A DNA stretch of 48,499 nucleotides from Sphingomonas dokdonensis (GCF_002197685.1 NZ_NBBI01000011.1:1-48499); one strand, 5' to 3'. Positions 19,301-27,850 are shown, numbered from the stretch's first letter. Made by a program: numbers and translations. The notes: a model not told the origin generated them from the letters alone.

Positions 19301-19569
19301 AAGCCGTTGCGGCTGAGTGAACGGGTATATTCGAGGCCAGGGATGCCGGCGAGCGCGGTTTCGACCGTGAACGCGACCTGTTTCTCGATCTGGTCGGGGG
19401 AAAGGGCAGGGGCGACGACGTTGATTTGCACCTGGTTATTGGTGATGTCGGGAACGGCGTCGATCGGGAGTTGGCGCAACGCGCCTATCCCGAGCAGCGC
19501 AGCGGCGACGGTGAGAAGCAGGACTAGCCAACGCTTCTCGACGGAGAGGGTGACGATGCGACCGATCAT
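16342..19569 (-). CDS. czcA: CzcA-type heavy-metal RND efflux pump
   Basis: 1075 residues with the twelve-helix RND layout. The N-terminus (VEKRWLVLLLTVAAALLG, LPIDAVPDITNNQVQ) is typical of the HME-RND family. Helix 4 carries DFGLIVDGAVIIVEN, the proton-relay acidic motif of Zn/Co/Cd pumps. With CzcB and CzcC it spans both membranes and expels divalent cations. It starts 3 bp after the czcB stop and overlaps the short CDF gene by 4 bp. Confidence 0.95.
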   Translation of the reverse strand: MIGRIVTLSVEKRWLVLLLTVAAALLGIGALRQLPIDAVPDITNNQVQINVVAPALSPDQIEKQVAFTVETALAGIPGLEYTRSLSRNGFAQVTAVFTEKTDIYFARQQVAERLRTAEEDLPEGVNPEMGPIATGLGDIFMWTVEYRELDQVHHRNGEPGLQRDGSYITPEGDHLVSEADKATYLRTVQDWIVTPQLKSTEGLAGVDSLGGYTKEYLVVPDVQRMAAMRLTLQDLTTALERNNTSAGAGVVNRNGEGLSVRSDGRVRNADELARTVVATREGVPILLNQIATVRTGQALRMGSASENGHEVVVGTAVMRIGENSRTVSTGVAERLTQIGRSLPVDVVVKPVMNRTELVNSTISTVARNLAEGALLVIVVLFALLGNFRAALIAALVIPITMLLTSIGMLEAGVSANLMSLGALDFGLIVDGAVIIVENALRRLAEAQHGRDGELTMEQRLGLVAASAREMIRPSVYGQAIIILVYAPLLTFTGVEGKMFEPMALTVIIALVFAFILSLTFVPAAIAIWLSKRVEEKESRAVTFLRQRYEPGLDGAMRRPTLTIGIAIGALALAGVAFTTLGQEFLPQLDEGNILVQAVRIPGTSVDQSQAMQFQVEKALAKVPEVRFAFSRTGTSEIASDPMPANATDTFVILKPKAQWPDPGLSKEELVERLEKRLSTLPGNAYEITQPIQMRFNELIAGVRGDIAIKVFGDDFGEMNATADRIAGILRRTRGAADVRVEQTEGLPMLDIRPNRTAMSRVGVTAGDVQDTVAAAIGGRQAGMIFEGDRRFPVMIRMAESSRSDLTAVAQVPVPTAGGGFVPLSTVADIAVVDGPNQISRENGKRRVVVQANVRDRDVAGVVADARAAIDAQVKLPAGTYLEWGGQFENLASARDRLAIVVPICFVVIMLLLYGALGSVRDALIVFTGVPLALVGGVLALVLRGMPFSISAAVGFIALSGIAVLNGLVMVTSIHDLMRDGMDRAAAAHRGALARLRPVAMTALVASLGFVPMALGHGAGAEVQKPLATVVIGGLISATLLTLFVLPTLYARFGSRELPVPESDRQTAAPDEKVPA

Positions 19570-19572
19570 GGT

Positions 19573-20745
19573 TCAGTCCTCGTCCCCGCCGTCGCCCTTG
19601 CCGAGTTCGGCTTTGAGCGTGAAGCTGTTGGTGGAGGCGATCCGCTCCGAACCGGTTAGCCCGGACGTCACGACGACCTGGCCGCCGTTGGTGCGGCCCA
19701 ATGTCACCGGGGTCGCCCGGAACCCCGTCGGGGTCCGCACAAAGACGAACGACTTGTCCTCGATCATCTGGACCGCGGCCGACGGCACGGCGACTGTACG
19801 GTCGCCGGTTGCCGGCACCAGGATGGAAACATTGACCGTCTCGCCAACGCGCCAGGTGCTGCCGCCATTGTCGAGGGTGACGATCACCGGCACCAAGCGC
19901 GTCGTCTCGTCCAGTATGGGCGAGACGAACGTGACGCGTCCTTCCTGACGGCGCCCCGCCGCTGTTACCTCGACGCGGGCACCAGGCTTCACCCGGCCCG
20001 CATCAGTGGGCACCAGCGAGGTCGCAACCGTGACCTTGGAAAGGTTGGCGACCCGGAAAAGCTCGGCGTCGGCTGCAACGGTCTGCCCGAGCGTAGCCGA
20101 GCGCGCGATGACCTGACCGGCGATTGGTGAGCGCACTGCGATGCGGTTGAGCGCACCGCCCCCGCTGCCGGTCGCGGACAATTGCTGCTGCGCCAGGCGA
20201 AGCGCGATGCTGGCTTCGGTCGCGGCGGTCCGCGCCGCGACAAGATCCTGTTCCGGCGAGACGCGCTCGGCGAACAGGCGCTGCTCACGACGAAGGTTCG
20301 TTTGCGCGAGGGCGGCACGCGCGCGAGCGGCCTCCACCTCTGCTTTGAGCGACGCCGCTTCGCGGCTCTCGATAACGGCGAGCGGATCGCCGCGACCGAC
20401 AGGCTGGCCGAGATTGCGGGTCAGCGAGACGAGCCGCCCGCCCACCGATGCCGATACCACCTGCACGCCTTGCGGATCGCCTTCGATCGTTGCCGAAAGC
20501 TCGATCGCACCAGCTTCCCCGCCGACCGTTGGCCGCGTGACCTCGATCCCGGCGTCCGCGATCTGCTGCGCGGAGAGGATGACGGCATCCTTTGGACCTT
20601 CCTTGGCCTCGCTGGCCTCGGCACCTTCGGCCTTCTCGGCTCCGGCCTTCTCCCCGGCTTCACCGCCGCTGCCGGTCCCGCCGCATCCCGCAAGGATGAG
20701 GGCCAGCGTCACGGGCGCCAGCGCCCGCATGATGTTCTTCGTCAT
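19573..20745 (-). CDS. czcB: CzcB-type periplasmic adaptor
   Basis: 390 residues, a lipoprotein with lipobox LAGC (Cys21), then an Ala/Glu/Lys-rich spacer. The membrane-fusion fold is visible as barrel-sandwich halves (GGRLVSLTRNLGQPVGRGDPL and RSPIAGQVIARSATLGQTV) around a helical hairpin. It links CzcA to CzcC. Its start overlaps the czcC stop by 4 bp. Confidence 0.94.
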   Translation of the reverse strand: MTKNIMRALAPVTLALILAGCGGTGSGGEAGEKAGAEKAEGAEASEAKEGPKDAVILSAQQIADAGIEVTRPTVGGEAGAIELSATIEGDPQGVQVVSASVGGRLVSLTRNLGQPVGRGDPLAVIESREAASLKAEVEAARARAALAQTNLRREQRLFAERVSPEQDLVAARTAATEASIALRLAQQQLSATGSGGGALNRIAVRSPIAGQVIARSATLGQTVAADAELFRVANLSKVTVATSLVPTDAGRVKPGARVEVTAAGRRQEGRVTFVSPILDETTRLVPVIVTLDNGGSTWRVGETVNVSILVPATGDRTVAVPSAAVQMIEDKSFVFVRTPTGFRATPVTLGRTNGGQVVVTSGLTGSERIASTNSFTLKAELGKGDGGDED

Positions 20746-22007
20746 TGATTGTTTTCCTCAGGAGAGGGCGCGGCGGCAACGAGCCGTTCCAGGCGTGCCT
20801 TTGCGTCATGATAAGTGGCGAGCGCGTCGATCGCGGCGGTGCGCGTCTCGGACAGGGTCCGCTCGGCATCGAGCAAGTCGAGCTGGCCGAACTTGCCCTC
20901 GCGGTAGCCGATCCGGGCAATGCGCGCAGCCTCGGCAGCCGACGCCAGCACCGGACCGCTCGCATTGCGTGCGGACGTGGCGGCGTTGGCCACCTCCGCC
21001 TGGGCGTTCGCGATGTCCTGCGCCGCGTCCAGCTCGGCGGCACGCCGCAGGGCCTGCGCCTGGTCGCTCTGCGCGCGCGCCTGGGCGATGGCGGCTTTGC
21101 CGTTGTTGAAGACGGGAAATGGGATGGAGACCCCGAACACCGCGGCGACGTCGTTGGTAGCCTCGAGCCGTCGTGCGCTGGCGCTCAACGTCACATCGGG
21201 AATGCGCTGCGATCGGGCGAGCCGGACCTGTGCCTCGGCCGTCGTCGCGTCGGCACGGGCGGCCGCCAGTGCCAGCGTACCACCGGGTTCGATCGGCCGT
21301 GCCGGTCCAAAGCCCTCAACACGATCATACCATGCGAGGTCGAGCGGCCCGGTCACGGGCTGGCCGATCCGACGAGCGAGATTGTCCCGCGCCACCTCGG
21401 CAAGCCGCTGGGCACGTTCCACGGCCGTCTCTGCATTGATACGCAGCACATCGGCACGCTGCTGTTCGAGCGGTGATGCACGCCCCGCCTGCACGCGGAC
21501 ACCGGCTGCGCGGAGCGCCTCCCGGGCGATGCCGGCCTGTTCGCGGGCTGTGACGAGGCGGCGTTCGGCCGCTGCTGCCTGAATGTAGAGCTGCGTGACG
21601 GCGAGCCGGAGATCGGCCTCGGCCAGCGCCGTGCCGATCCGTGCCCGGTTGCCGATCGCCTCGGCGACCGCGATCCGCGCCGACCTTTTGCCGCCCAACT
21701 CGATCGGAAGTGCCAGGCCAGCGGTCGTCTCCGCACTGCGCAGGCCCCGATACTGGCCGCTGCCGGCGATGTTTTCGGTCTCGGCAACGATCGAGGGGTT
21801 GGGGCGATAGCCGGCGACGGTCCGGCCGGCCTCGGCCGCCCTGACCCCTGCTGTGGCGGCTTCGAGACTGGGCGCGGTTGCGCCGGCGAGCGCCAGCGCC
21901 CGCTCAAGCGTGAGCGGGGGACTGGGCGATGCCGGCTCGGATGATTGCGCGTGCGCGATCGACGCGCACGACGCCACGGCCAATAAGGCCGCGATGAAAC
22001 GGGACAT
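20742..22007 (-). CDS. czcC: CzcC-type outer-membrane efflux protein
   Basis: 421 residues with a signal peptide ending AHAQ and two TolC-family repeats of long helices (for example ATNDVAAVFGVSIPFPVFNN in the second half). It forms the outer-membrane channel of the tripartite pump. First of three tightly coupled czc genes, preceded on the same strand by a small His-rich secreted protein. Confidence 0.93.
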   Translation of the reverse strand: MSRFIAALLAVASCASIAHAQSSEPASPSPPLTLERALALAGATAPSLEAATAGVRAAEAGRTVAGYRPNPSIVAETENIAGSGQYRGLRSAETTAGLALPIELGGKRSARIAVAEAIGNRARIGTALAEADLRLAVTQLYIQAAAAERRLVTAREQAGIAREALRAAGVRVQAGRASPLEQQRADVLRINAETAVERAQRLAEVARDNLARRIGQPVTGPLDLAWYDRVEGFGPARPIEPGGTLALAAARADATTAEAQVRLARSQRIPDVTLSASARRLEATNDVAAVFGVSIPFPVFNNGKAAIAQARAQSDQAQALRRAAELDAAQDIANAQAEVANAATSARNASGPVLASAAEAARIARIGYREGKFGQLDLLDAERTLSETRTAAIDALATYHDAKARLERLVAAAPSPEENNQ

Positions 22008-22070
22008 GGTGACGAACTCCTGACGAACTTGGATTGCCGCGCGGGAAGCTCCCGGCGGATTAGGCGCTTG

Positions 22071-22406
22071 TCAGGCTTGGGGAGGTCGCAGAGCTGGGTC
22101 CGAAGGCACCGGTGCCATCGGGGCGTGGTTCCACGCTGGAGGAGCGACAGAGAGCCCGGTCACTGAGGCAACGAGCTTGGCCTCGAACGGAACCCCGATA
22201 TGATGGCCATGGCAACCGCCATGATGGTGCGGATAGGCCTTATCGGCATCAGCCGGCACCTGGTCGGCGTCGCCGTCACTATGTTCGAGCGAGCTGGCAG
22301 CGGTGGTATCGACGCAGCCCACCGCCTCGGTCGCATGCGCGACCGATCCCAGCCCAAGCGACAGCACGAGCATGAGACAGAGGAACAAGGCGGAAAGCCG
22401 ATGCAT
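22071..22406 (-). CDS. small secreted His-rich protein
   Basis: 111 residues from ATG 22406 (preferred over 22439 because AAGG precedes it). The signal peptide ends near AHA; the mature part holds an HHHGGCHGHH cluster near the middle and a Pro-rich tail. Similar small His-rich proteins precede czcC-type genes in other efflux operons. A periplasmic metal buffer is a reasonable inference. Confidence 0.65.
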   Translation of the reverse strand: MHRLSALFLCLMLVLSLGLGSVAHATEAVGCVDTTAASSLEHSDGDADQVPADADKAYPHHHGGCHGHHIGVPFEAKLVASVTGLSVAPPAWNHAPMAPVPSDPALRPPQA

Positions 22407-22425
22407 CGGCCTTCGCCTTAGCAGC

Positions 22426-23088
22426 TTAGCGAACGCCATGTAACGGCTGCCTGTAAGTGGAAGGGGCAGGCGTGGAAGCGTATCGCAGTTCGGCCCGCGC
22501 CTGTCGCATGATCTGGAATCCGCCCGACAGACCGAGCACGGCCATCAACGCGGCCACCACTAGATCGGGCCACGCGCTGTTCAGACCGAAGACGCCGCCT
22601 GCAGCCAGCACCACGGCGATATTGCCGATCGCATCGTTGCGCGAGCAGATCCACACCGAACGCATGTTCGCGTCACCGCTCCGGAAGCGGTACAACATCA
22701 CCGCGACCACGACATTCGCGATCAGCGCCGCAATCCCCACAACGCCCATGACCTCGGCATGGGGCACAGCGCCGTGGAGCGCGCCCCACCCCGCCGCGAG
22801 CAGGACATAGAGCCCAAGCAGGGCAAGCGTCGCTCCCTTCAGCATCGCCGCACGCGCGCGCCAGGCTATCGCCATCCCAGCGACACCCAGGCTGATCGCG
22901 TAATTGGCAGCGTCACCGAAGAAGTCGAGCGCGTCGGCCTGGAGCGCCTTCGACCCGCCCGTGATCCCCGCGACGATCTCGATCGCGAACATGCCGCCAT
23001 TGATCGCGAGCGCGATCCACAACGCGCGCCGCCACTTCGGGTCATTGAGGGTGCCCGCCTTGTCGGACGCGCAGCTCGTGCAGGCCAT
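22426..23088 (-). CDS. CDF-family cation transporter (CadR-controlled)
   Basis: 220 residues: an N-terminal CxxC (MACTSC), then about six helices with DALDFFGDAANY in helix 2 and SRNDAIGNIAV in helix 5, the two CDF metal sites. No extended C-terminal domain. GAGGTGG precedes ATG 23088. It is transcribed away from a MerR-type gene through a typical 19-bp-spacer promoter, so it should be induced by a divalent metal. Confidence 0.88.
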   Translation of the reverse strand: MACTSCASDKAGTLNDPKWRRALWIALAINGGMFAIEIVAGITGGSKALQADALDFFGDAANYAISLGVAGMAIAWRARAAMLKGATLALLGLYVLLAAGWGALHGAVPHAEVMGVVGIAALIANVVVAVMLYRFRSGDANMRSVWICSRNDAIGNIAVVLAAGGVFGLNSAWPDLVVAALMAVLGLSGGFQIMRQARAELRYASTPAPSTYRQPLHGVR

Positions 23089-23115
23089 TTCGCCACCTCG
23101 ATAGAATCGATCTGG

Positions 23116-23151
23116 CAGCCTATATGCACCCTCTAGTCGCTAGAGGGTCAA
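23116..23151 (-). promoter_or_regulatory. CadR/ZntR-type operator and promoter
   Basis: A perfect dyad ACCCTCTAG-TCG-CTAGAGGGT spans 23128-23148. On the minus strand TTGACC and CATATA flank it with 19-bp spacing, the distorted promoter geometry activated by MerR proteins. It faces the CDF gene at 23088. It overlaps an upstream ATG at 23124, which argues that the regulator begins at GTG 23157. Confidence 0.82.
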
Positions 23152-23156
23152 GCGCT

Positions 23157-23576
23157 GTGTCTGATAAACTGACGATCGGGAAGCTGGCTTCGGCGACGGG
23201 CACAAAGGTCGAGACGATCCGCTATTACGAGCAGATCGGCTTGCTGGCGGCGCCAGCGCGGTCGGCCGGAAATTACCGGACCTACGAGGGCGAGCATCTG
23301 CGGCGCCTGTCCTTCATCCGTAGAGCGCGCGATCTCGGCTTCTCGATCGACCAGGTCCGGGAGTTGATGGGGCTCGCCGATCGACGCGAACAATCCTGTA
23401 TGGCCGTGGACGTGATCGCCAACCAACATCGTGATGCCATCACGCGAAAGATCGCTGACCTGACGGCGCTCGCGAGCGAGCTGGATGCGCTGATCGACTC
23501 CTGTAGCCGCAACACTGTGGCCGAGTGCAGGATCATCGAAGCCTTGGGTCCGAGCGCGGAGGCCCGCTCACACTGA
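23157..23576 (+). CDS. cadR: MerR-family regulator, CadR/PbrR/ZntR type
   Basis: 139 residues from GTG 23157. Winged helix (IGKLASATGTKVETIRYYEQ), dimer helix, and the divalent-metal cysteines C81, C116 and C124 in the pattern DSCSRNTVAECRIIEAL. These three Cys are the Cd/Pb/Zn ligands of the CadR-PbrR group. Divergent from the CDF gene and probably the regulator of the whole minus-strand efflux operon. Confidence 0.88.
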   Translation: MSDKLTIGKLASATGTKVETIRYYEQIGLLAAPARSAGNYRTYEGEHLRRLSFIRRARDLGFSIDQVRELMGLADRREQSCMAVDVIANQHRDAITRKIADLTALASELDALIDSCSRNTVAECRIIEALGPSAEARSH

Positions 23577-23951
23577 GCGTTTCTAACGGGCGACGCTGGG
23601 CTCATGCGCCGATCGAGGCGCGCCGGTCTAAATCAGGGTGCGTGTCGACCCGACTTAGTGTGCCACGTGGCACACCTCCTGTGCAGGAGCGCTGGTCTAA
23701 GAAGGCCGTCCCTTGATGCCGAAGGCAACAGCGGGGACGGCCATGTTGCCTTCAACATAGCGCGTCTTCTGCGGCTTTTGAAGAAACAGTTCGCTTACAA
23801 AACCGAGGACCGCCTTGAAAGGCGGTCCCGGTGCTAGTTCCCTGATCGGGAAACGGACAATCCGTTGGATGCCGCATGTACCGATTTGATAGGGGTCGCT
23901 CTCTGTTGGGACAAGGCTCCTCAAAGGGCCGAATGCGCCACGTGGCACACC

Positions 23952-24048
23952 AACGGTCATCGAAAGCACGAAAATCGTGAGATGGGCGCTCTCAACGCAC
24001 GCTAACTCAGCCTGAAAATCGTCAATCTTCGTGCTTTCGATGACCGTT
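23952..24048. repeat. inverted-repeat pair 1 (21-bp arms)
   Basis: Perfect 21-bp arms at 23952-23972 and 24028-24048 enclose 55 nt. The arm core is GGTCATCGAAAGCACGAA. A sister pair follows immediately. No open frame lies inside. Confidence 0.85.
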
Positions 24049-24057
24049 TCCAGCTTC

Positions 24058-24149
24058 GGTCCTCAAAAGCACGAACGCCTCGCGAGACGCCATAGGCGGC
24101 AAGGCGCTACCTCCTGAGCGGCCCGATGTAATTCGTGCTTTTGAGGACC
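24058..24149. repeat. inverted-repeat pair 2 (18-bp arms)
   Basis: Perfect 18-bp arms at 24058-24075 and 24132-24149 enclose 56 nt. The arm GGTCCTCAAAAGCACGAA differs from pair 1 at two positions, and the opposite arm carries both compensating changes. The enclosed sequence is unrelated to that of pair 1. Confidence 0.85.
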
Positions 24150-24235
24150 TGAGCAAAGGTGCCGCGCCTGATTTCGTGTCCTTGCGCAACAGCCCGGACC
24201 TTGTATCATCGAGAAGCGAAAGCCGATCACGACCA

Positions 24236-24265
24236 GAGCCCACCAAGCTGCTACTTGGTGGGCTC
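24236..24265. repeat. perfect 12-bp stem-loop
   Basis: GAGCCCACCAAG (24236-24247), loop CTGCTA, CTTGGTGGGCTC (24254-24265). It has no T-tract after it, so it is not a standard terminator. Function unknown. Confidence 0.75.
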
Positions 24266-24515
24266 AAATCATGAAGGCTTGCTACCCGATGATGCCGCCA
24301 ACGATTCCGATCAGCGTCCGAAATCCCGTAACGGGTCGATCGGTGGTCGTTCGAGGTGCTGGTGCGCTACGCGGCCGATTGATGCTCAGGGATGGTTTGG
24401 ACCTCACCCGGCCGATCGCCGCGCAAGTTCTTAGGCCCGGTTGCTAACAGTGAGATAGCCAACCTGAAGCTGGCACCCCTCGCAACGGTCGTGGCTAGTA
24501 GGCACGCAAGATGGA

Positions 24516-27356
24516 CTATCGCCCACGGCCCCGACCATCACCACTCCGATCCTTGTCTCGCTGTTTGATCCGCTCGCGTTCCTGCTCTTGCTGGCGGACA
24601 CGCTCGGCGCGGCGCTCGCGCATGACTGCTTCGTAGAGCTTGTTGAGGTGAGGATGCGCGCGCTCAACCCTGGCACGCGCCAGCTCATCGCCGCGGTGAC
24701 GCCGCTGCCCGGTCACGGGACCGAGATACTCCTTGATCTGACCTAGTCGCTTCGCGAGCTGCGTGGATCGCTGCTGCAACCCGCGCGCGGCCTTCTCCCA
24801 ACTCGCGCGTGCTGCCTCGTAGGACGGACGCCGCAAGGTTGCCATCAGTCCTTTGGGCGGCAGCGGCTGCTTACGAGCATGATCACCTCTCACCGCCTCA
24901 TGTCGCCGGTACATTCCATCCGCCCGCACCTGCGCGCGTTGCGCGCGTGCCTGTACGTCCGCCAGCTCGCGTCCGTGTTCGGCCGCCCAGCTCCGCACCA
25001 CTCCTTCGCGGGTCGGGCGCTGGTCGCCCTGCGGACTTGCCGTCGACCTTTGATACCGCTCCCCTGCCCCACCACGCGTCTTGTCGACCATCGGACGCGC
25101 GAGTTCCGGCAACCGGATCTCGCGCCGGTCGGCAAAGGCCCGGGCATGATCCTGGTGACTACGCTCGGGACCATAGTCGCCGGCCATATCCTTTGCCCGA
25201 TCGCGAGATAGCAAGAGGGCGAGACGGCCTTGATCGGCGAAGTCATCCCGACCATAATGGAGGTGCACGCGGTCGCGGTGACGCGTCATGCCGACATAGC
25301 TGCTGTGACGATCCATGCCCGGTGTTGCGAGCGCATGGGCGTCATCTACCGACACGCCCTGCGACTTGCCGAACGTAGCTGCATAGCCGTGATCGAATGC
25401 CGCATAAGCCTTCGCGTCGAATTGAACCTGACGCCCACCGTCCAGACGCACCGTCATGCTCCCAGGATCGGCTCGCTCGATAGTGCCTAGCGTGCCGTTC
25501 TTGACCCCCAGCGACCGCTCGTTCCGAAGGAACATCAAGCGGTCGCCCGCCGCGAAGTCGCGGGTGCCCCGGTCTGTCGTGAACGCCACGTCCTCGCCAA
25601 GTTCGCCACCAGCTCGAAGCCGGCCGCGCGCTTCCTCGTTCAGCTCGCGCACCTCGGCATTGGTATGGGTAAGGATGATCCGTGAACGGTCGGGATCGGC
25701 CTGGCGTTGACGATCCCACCCCTCCACCAGCTCGGCCCGCGCCGCCTCGCGCGTGTCGGCGGCATGGACCATGCCATGCGCGGCATAGGCATTCAGCGCC
25801 TCGGCCGTCCGTCCCGTGGCGAGCGCCCGCGTTGCTTCCTTCTGCCAGTCCTCCCGCTGCCGGCGAATCTCGGTAATCTCGGCCGCGCCGTGCCGCTCGG
25901 TGATCGACCGGAACGCTGCGCCCGCCTCGATCGCCTGAAGCTGCTCGGGGTCGCCCACCAGCACCACCTTGGCCCCGGCGTCACGGGCATGGGACATCAC
26001 CCGCTCCATTTGGCGCGTGCCGATCATGCCCGCCTCGTCGACCACCAGCACGTCCTTGGGCCCGAGCTGGTCGCGTCCCTGCGCCCAGCCATGCTCAAGG
26101 CTGGCGATGGTGCGGGAGGTGATGCCGGAGCCGCCCTCCAGGTTCTCGGCCGCGATTCCCGACAGCGCCGCGCCGCGCACCTGGTAGCCCTCGCGCTCCC
26201 ACGCCTCGCGCGCGACGCCCAGCATCGCGGACTTGCCGGTCCCGGCATAGCCCACGACCGACGCCAGACCGTCACGGCCGGTGATATGATCGAAGGCGTC
26301 GCGCTGCTCGTCGGACAGCGTGAGACCCCGCGCCTCGGCCGCCTCCAGCGCCCCGGCTCGCTGCCGGTGGGACACGCCATGATCTTGGCGCCGCGCCAGC
26401 TCGTCGCTGGCCTTCTCCAGCCGCGCCTCGGTCGCGATCATGTCACGGGAGGTGAACCGCTCCTGGTCACGCCCGTCCCTGCCCAGCGCCACCAGCTCGG
26501 GGCTGGCGCGAACCGCCGCCATCACTTGGTCGAACTGCTCCTTGCCGTCCGAATGCCGGAACGCGAATGCGGCCAGGTCGCGGGTAGTGAACGTCGCCTG
26601 CTGCCGGGTGATGCCGTCGAGCGCGATGCGCGGATCGGCCGCGATCTTCTCGCCGTTCTCGCGCGCGATCCGCCGGTGATCGTCAGCACGCTCGGCATCC
26701 TCGCCGCGGTCGAGCCGGCGCATGCCGGCCGGGCCGATCTTATGCTGCGGCTCCAGCTCGATGCCGCGGTCGGCATGGCTGCGATGATCGATCCGCGCCT
26801 CAAGCCCCAGCTCGGCCATGCGCTCGTTGACGTGGGCCGCCCATGCCTCGCGCCAGCCTTGCAATAGCTCTCCGCTGTTCCAGTCGCGGTTCTTCTGACC
26901 AAAGCCGTCCGGCCCCACGTCGCGCATCGACAGCATGACATGCGCGTGCGGCTTCGGACTGCCGTCCCTCGCCTTGTCCCAATGCACGTTGAGGTCCGCG
27001 ACCATCCCGCGCTTCACGAACTGCTCGGCGACGAAATCGCGGGTGAGCGCGACGCCCTGCTTTTCATTCATCTCACGCGGGATCGAGAACTCCACCTCGC
27101 GGGCGAGCTGAGCATCCTTGCGCTTCTCCCCTGCCTCCACTTCGTTCCAGAGCACGGTGCGGTCGTTTAAACGCTCCGGTGCACCCTGCGGCAACATCAC
27201 CTCGGAGTGGATGACGCCGGCCTTGTTCGAGAAGTTGTGATTCCGCCCAAGCCGCTCGTCATGCAACTCGGAGGCAGAGCGATAGGCGGCGGATGCGACG
27301 GCGCTGGAGCCGTTTGCACGACTGATAATTTTGGCGCTGAAATGATAGATCGCCAT
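24516..27356 (-). CDS. traA: TraA relaxase-helicase, Ti type (MOB-Q)
   Basis: 946 residues from ATG 27356 (MAIYHFSAKIISR, the family start). The N-terminal MobA/MobL relaxase has Tyr25 in SAAYRSASE and the metal triad element PHAHVML at 136-142. A RecD-like helicase follows with Walker A VVGYAGTGKSAM near 367-378 and Walker B VLVVDEAG. The C-terminal part is charged. It nicks oriT and unwinds the plasmid strand for transfer. Divergent from traC across an oriT-like hairpin. Confidence 0.95.
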   Translation of the reverse strand: MAIYHFSAKIISRANGSSAVASAAYRSASELHDERLGRNHNFSNKAGVIHSEVMLPQGAPERLNDRTVLWNEVEAGEKRKDAQLAREVEFSIPREMNEKQGVALTRDFVAEQFVKRGMVADLNVHWDKARDGSPKPHAHVMLSMRDVGPDGFGQKNRDWNSGELLQGWREAWAAHVNERMAELGLEARIDHRSHADRGIELEPQHKIGPAGMRRLDRGEDAERADDHRRIARENGEKIAADPRIALDGITRQQATFTTRDLAAFAFRHSDGKEQFDQVMAAVRASPELVALGRDGRDQERFTSRDMIATEARLEKASDELARRQDHGVSHRQRAGALEAAEARGLTLSDEQRDAFDHITGRDGLASVVGYAGTGKSAMLGVAREAWEREGYQVRGAALSGIAAENLEGGSGITSRTIASLEHGWAQGRDQLGPKDVLVVDEAGMIGTRQMERVMSHARDAGAKVVLVGDPEQLQAIEAGAAFRSITERHGAAEITEIRRQREDWQKEATRALATGRTAEALNAYAAHGMVHAADTREAARAELVEGWDRQRQADPDRSRIILTHTNAEVRELNEEARGRLRAGGELGEDVAFTTDRGTRDFAAGDRLMFLRNERSLGVKNGTLGTIERADPGSMTVRLDGGRQVQFDAKAYAAFDHGYAATFGKSQGVSVDDAHALATPGMDRHSSYVGMTRHRDRVHLHYGRDDFADQGRLALLLSRDRAKDMAGDYGPERSHQDHARAFADRREIRLPELARPMVDKTRGGAGERYQRSTASPQGDQRPTREGVVRSWAAEHGRELADVQARAQRAQVRADGMYRRHEAVRGDHARKQPLPPKGLMATLRRPSYEAARASWEKAARGLQQRSTQLAKRLGQIKEYLGPVTGQRRHRGDELARARVERAHPHLNKLYEAVMRERRAERVRQQEQERERIKQRDKDRSGDGRGRGR

Positions 27357-27379
27357 TGCGTCCAGTACCATGCACTTTG

Positions 27380-27415
27380 GAGCGCACGTCGGCAACGACG
27401 TATAAGCGCGCACTC
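27380..27415. other. oriT: putative oriT nic region
   Basis: Between divergent traA and traC the hairpin ACGTCG-GCAA-CGACGT (27386-27401) is followed by TATAAGCGCGCAC. Read on the minus strand this gives a GCGC..TTATACGTCG core with an adjacent dyad, which resembles the Ti-plasmid oriT core as I remember it. Position next to traA is where Ti-type plasmids keep oriT. Nick position not assigned. Confidence 0.6.
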
Positions 27416-27520
27416 ATGATCTGCTGCGCATCTCCTGACTGACTTGATGCCGCTCCCTGTTCGGTTAAGCTTGCTCCTGCCATGCTGTGCGCTAGGATGC
27501 TGTCGTTAGGAGGCTGGCCG

Positions 27521-27850
27521 ATGCGGAAGGTTCGGGATTACGACGCGGAGCTGAAGGCGCTCGGAGACAAGGCGCGCCAGCTCAAGGCGAAGCGGGTCGA
27601 ACAGCTCGGCGCGCTCGTCACCGCGACCGGGGCCGATGCTCTCGATGCGGAAACTCTCGCGGGCGTTTTGCTCGATGCGGTCGCGTCCAAGGATGCCGGT
27701 GCGAAGGAGGCGTGGCGGGCGAAGGGGGCCGCCTTCTTTCAGCGACGCGGGCGTAAAGGTGGCGGCGCTGCTGCGATCGACGGCGCGGATGCTGGCGCTC
27801 AACCGGGCGGCGACGCTGCGCGCGGAAGCGACCGGGCGTCGAACGGATAG
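27521..27850 (+). CDS. traC: TraC-like conjugal transfer protein
   Basis: 109 residues beginning MRKVRDYDAELKALGDKARQ, a small charged helical protein. Such proteins are encoded opposite traA in Ti-like and sphingomonad plasmids and act as relaxosome accessories. AGGAGG lies 7 bp before ATG 27521, an excellent ribosome site. Its 3' end overlaps the next frame. Confidence 0.8.
   Translation: MRKVRDYDAELKALGDKARQLKAKRVEQLGALVTATGADALDAETLAGVLLDAVASKDAGAKEAWRAKGAAFFQRRGRKGGGAAAIDGADAGAQPGGDAARGSDRASNG

Larger units (their letters stand above)
23577..24515. other. gene-free, inverted-repeat-rich region
   Basis: No coding region is convincing here. The segment holds an 18-bp palindrome at 23658-23675, whose right part (15 bp) recurs at 23937-23951. 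It also has a perfect 10-bp stem at 23807-23828, two long inverted-repeat pairs between 23952 and 24149 (listed separately), and a perfect 12-bp stem at 24236-24265. It separates the metal cargo from the mobilisation genes. Confidence 0.7.

Noticed and set aside
17263..19320. 685-codon open frame on the + strand opposite czcA
   Set aside because: Antisense to a clear RND pump; composition is the Asp/Gly/Arg-rich pattern of high-GC shadow frames with no domain.
23697..23969. 90-codon minus-strand open frame in the repeat-rich region
   Set aside because: Reads fairly protein-like but has no ribosome site, overlaps repeats and a stem-loop, and matches nothing I recognise.
23952..24149. Integron attC sites
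   Set aside because: Arms are perfect and lack the GTTRRRY core and bulged bases; no integrase or cassette genes nearby.
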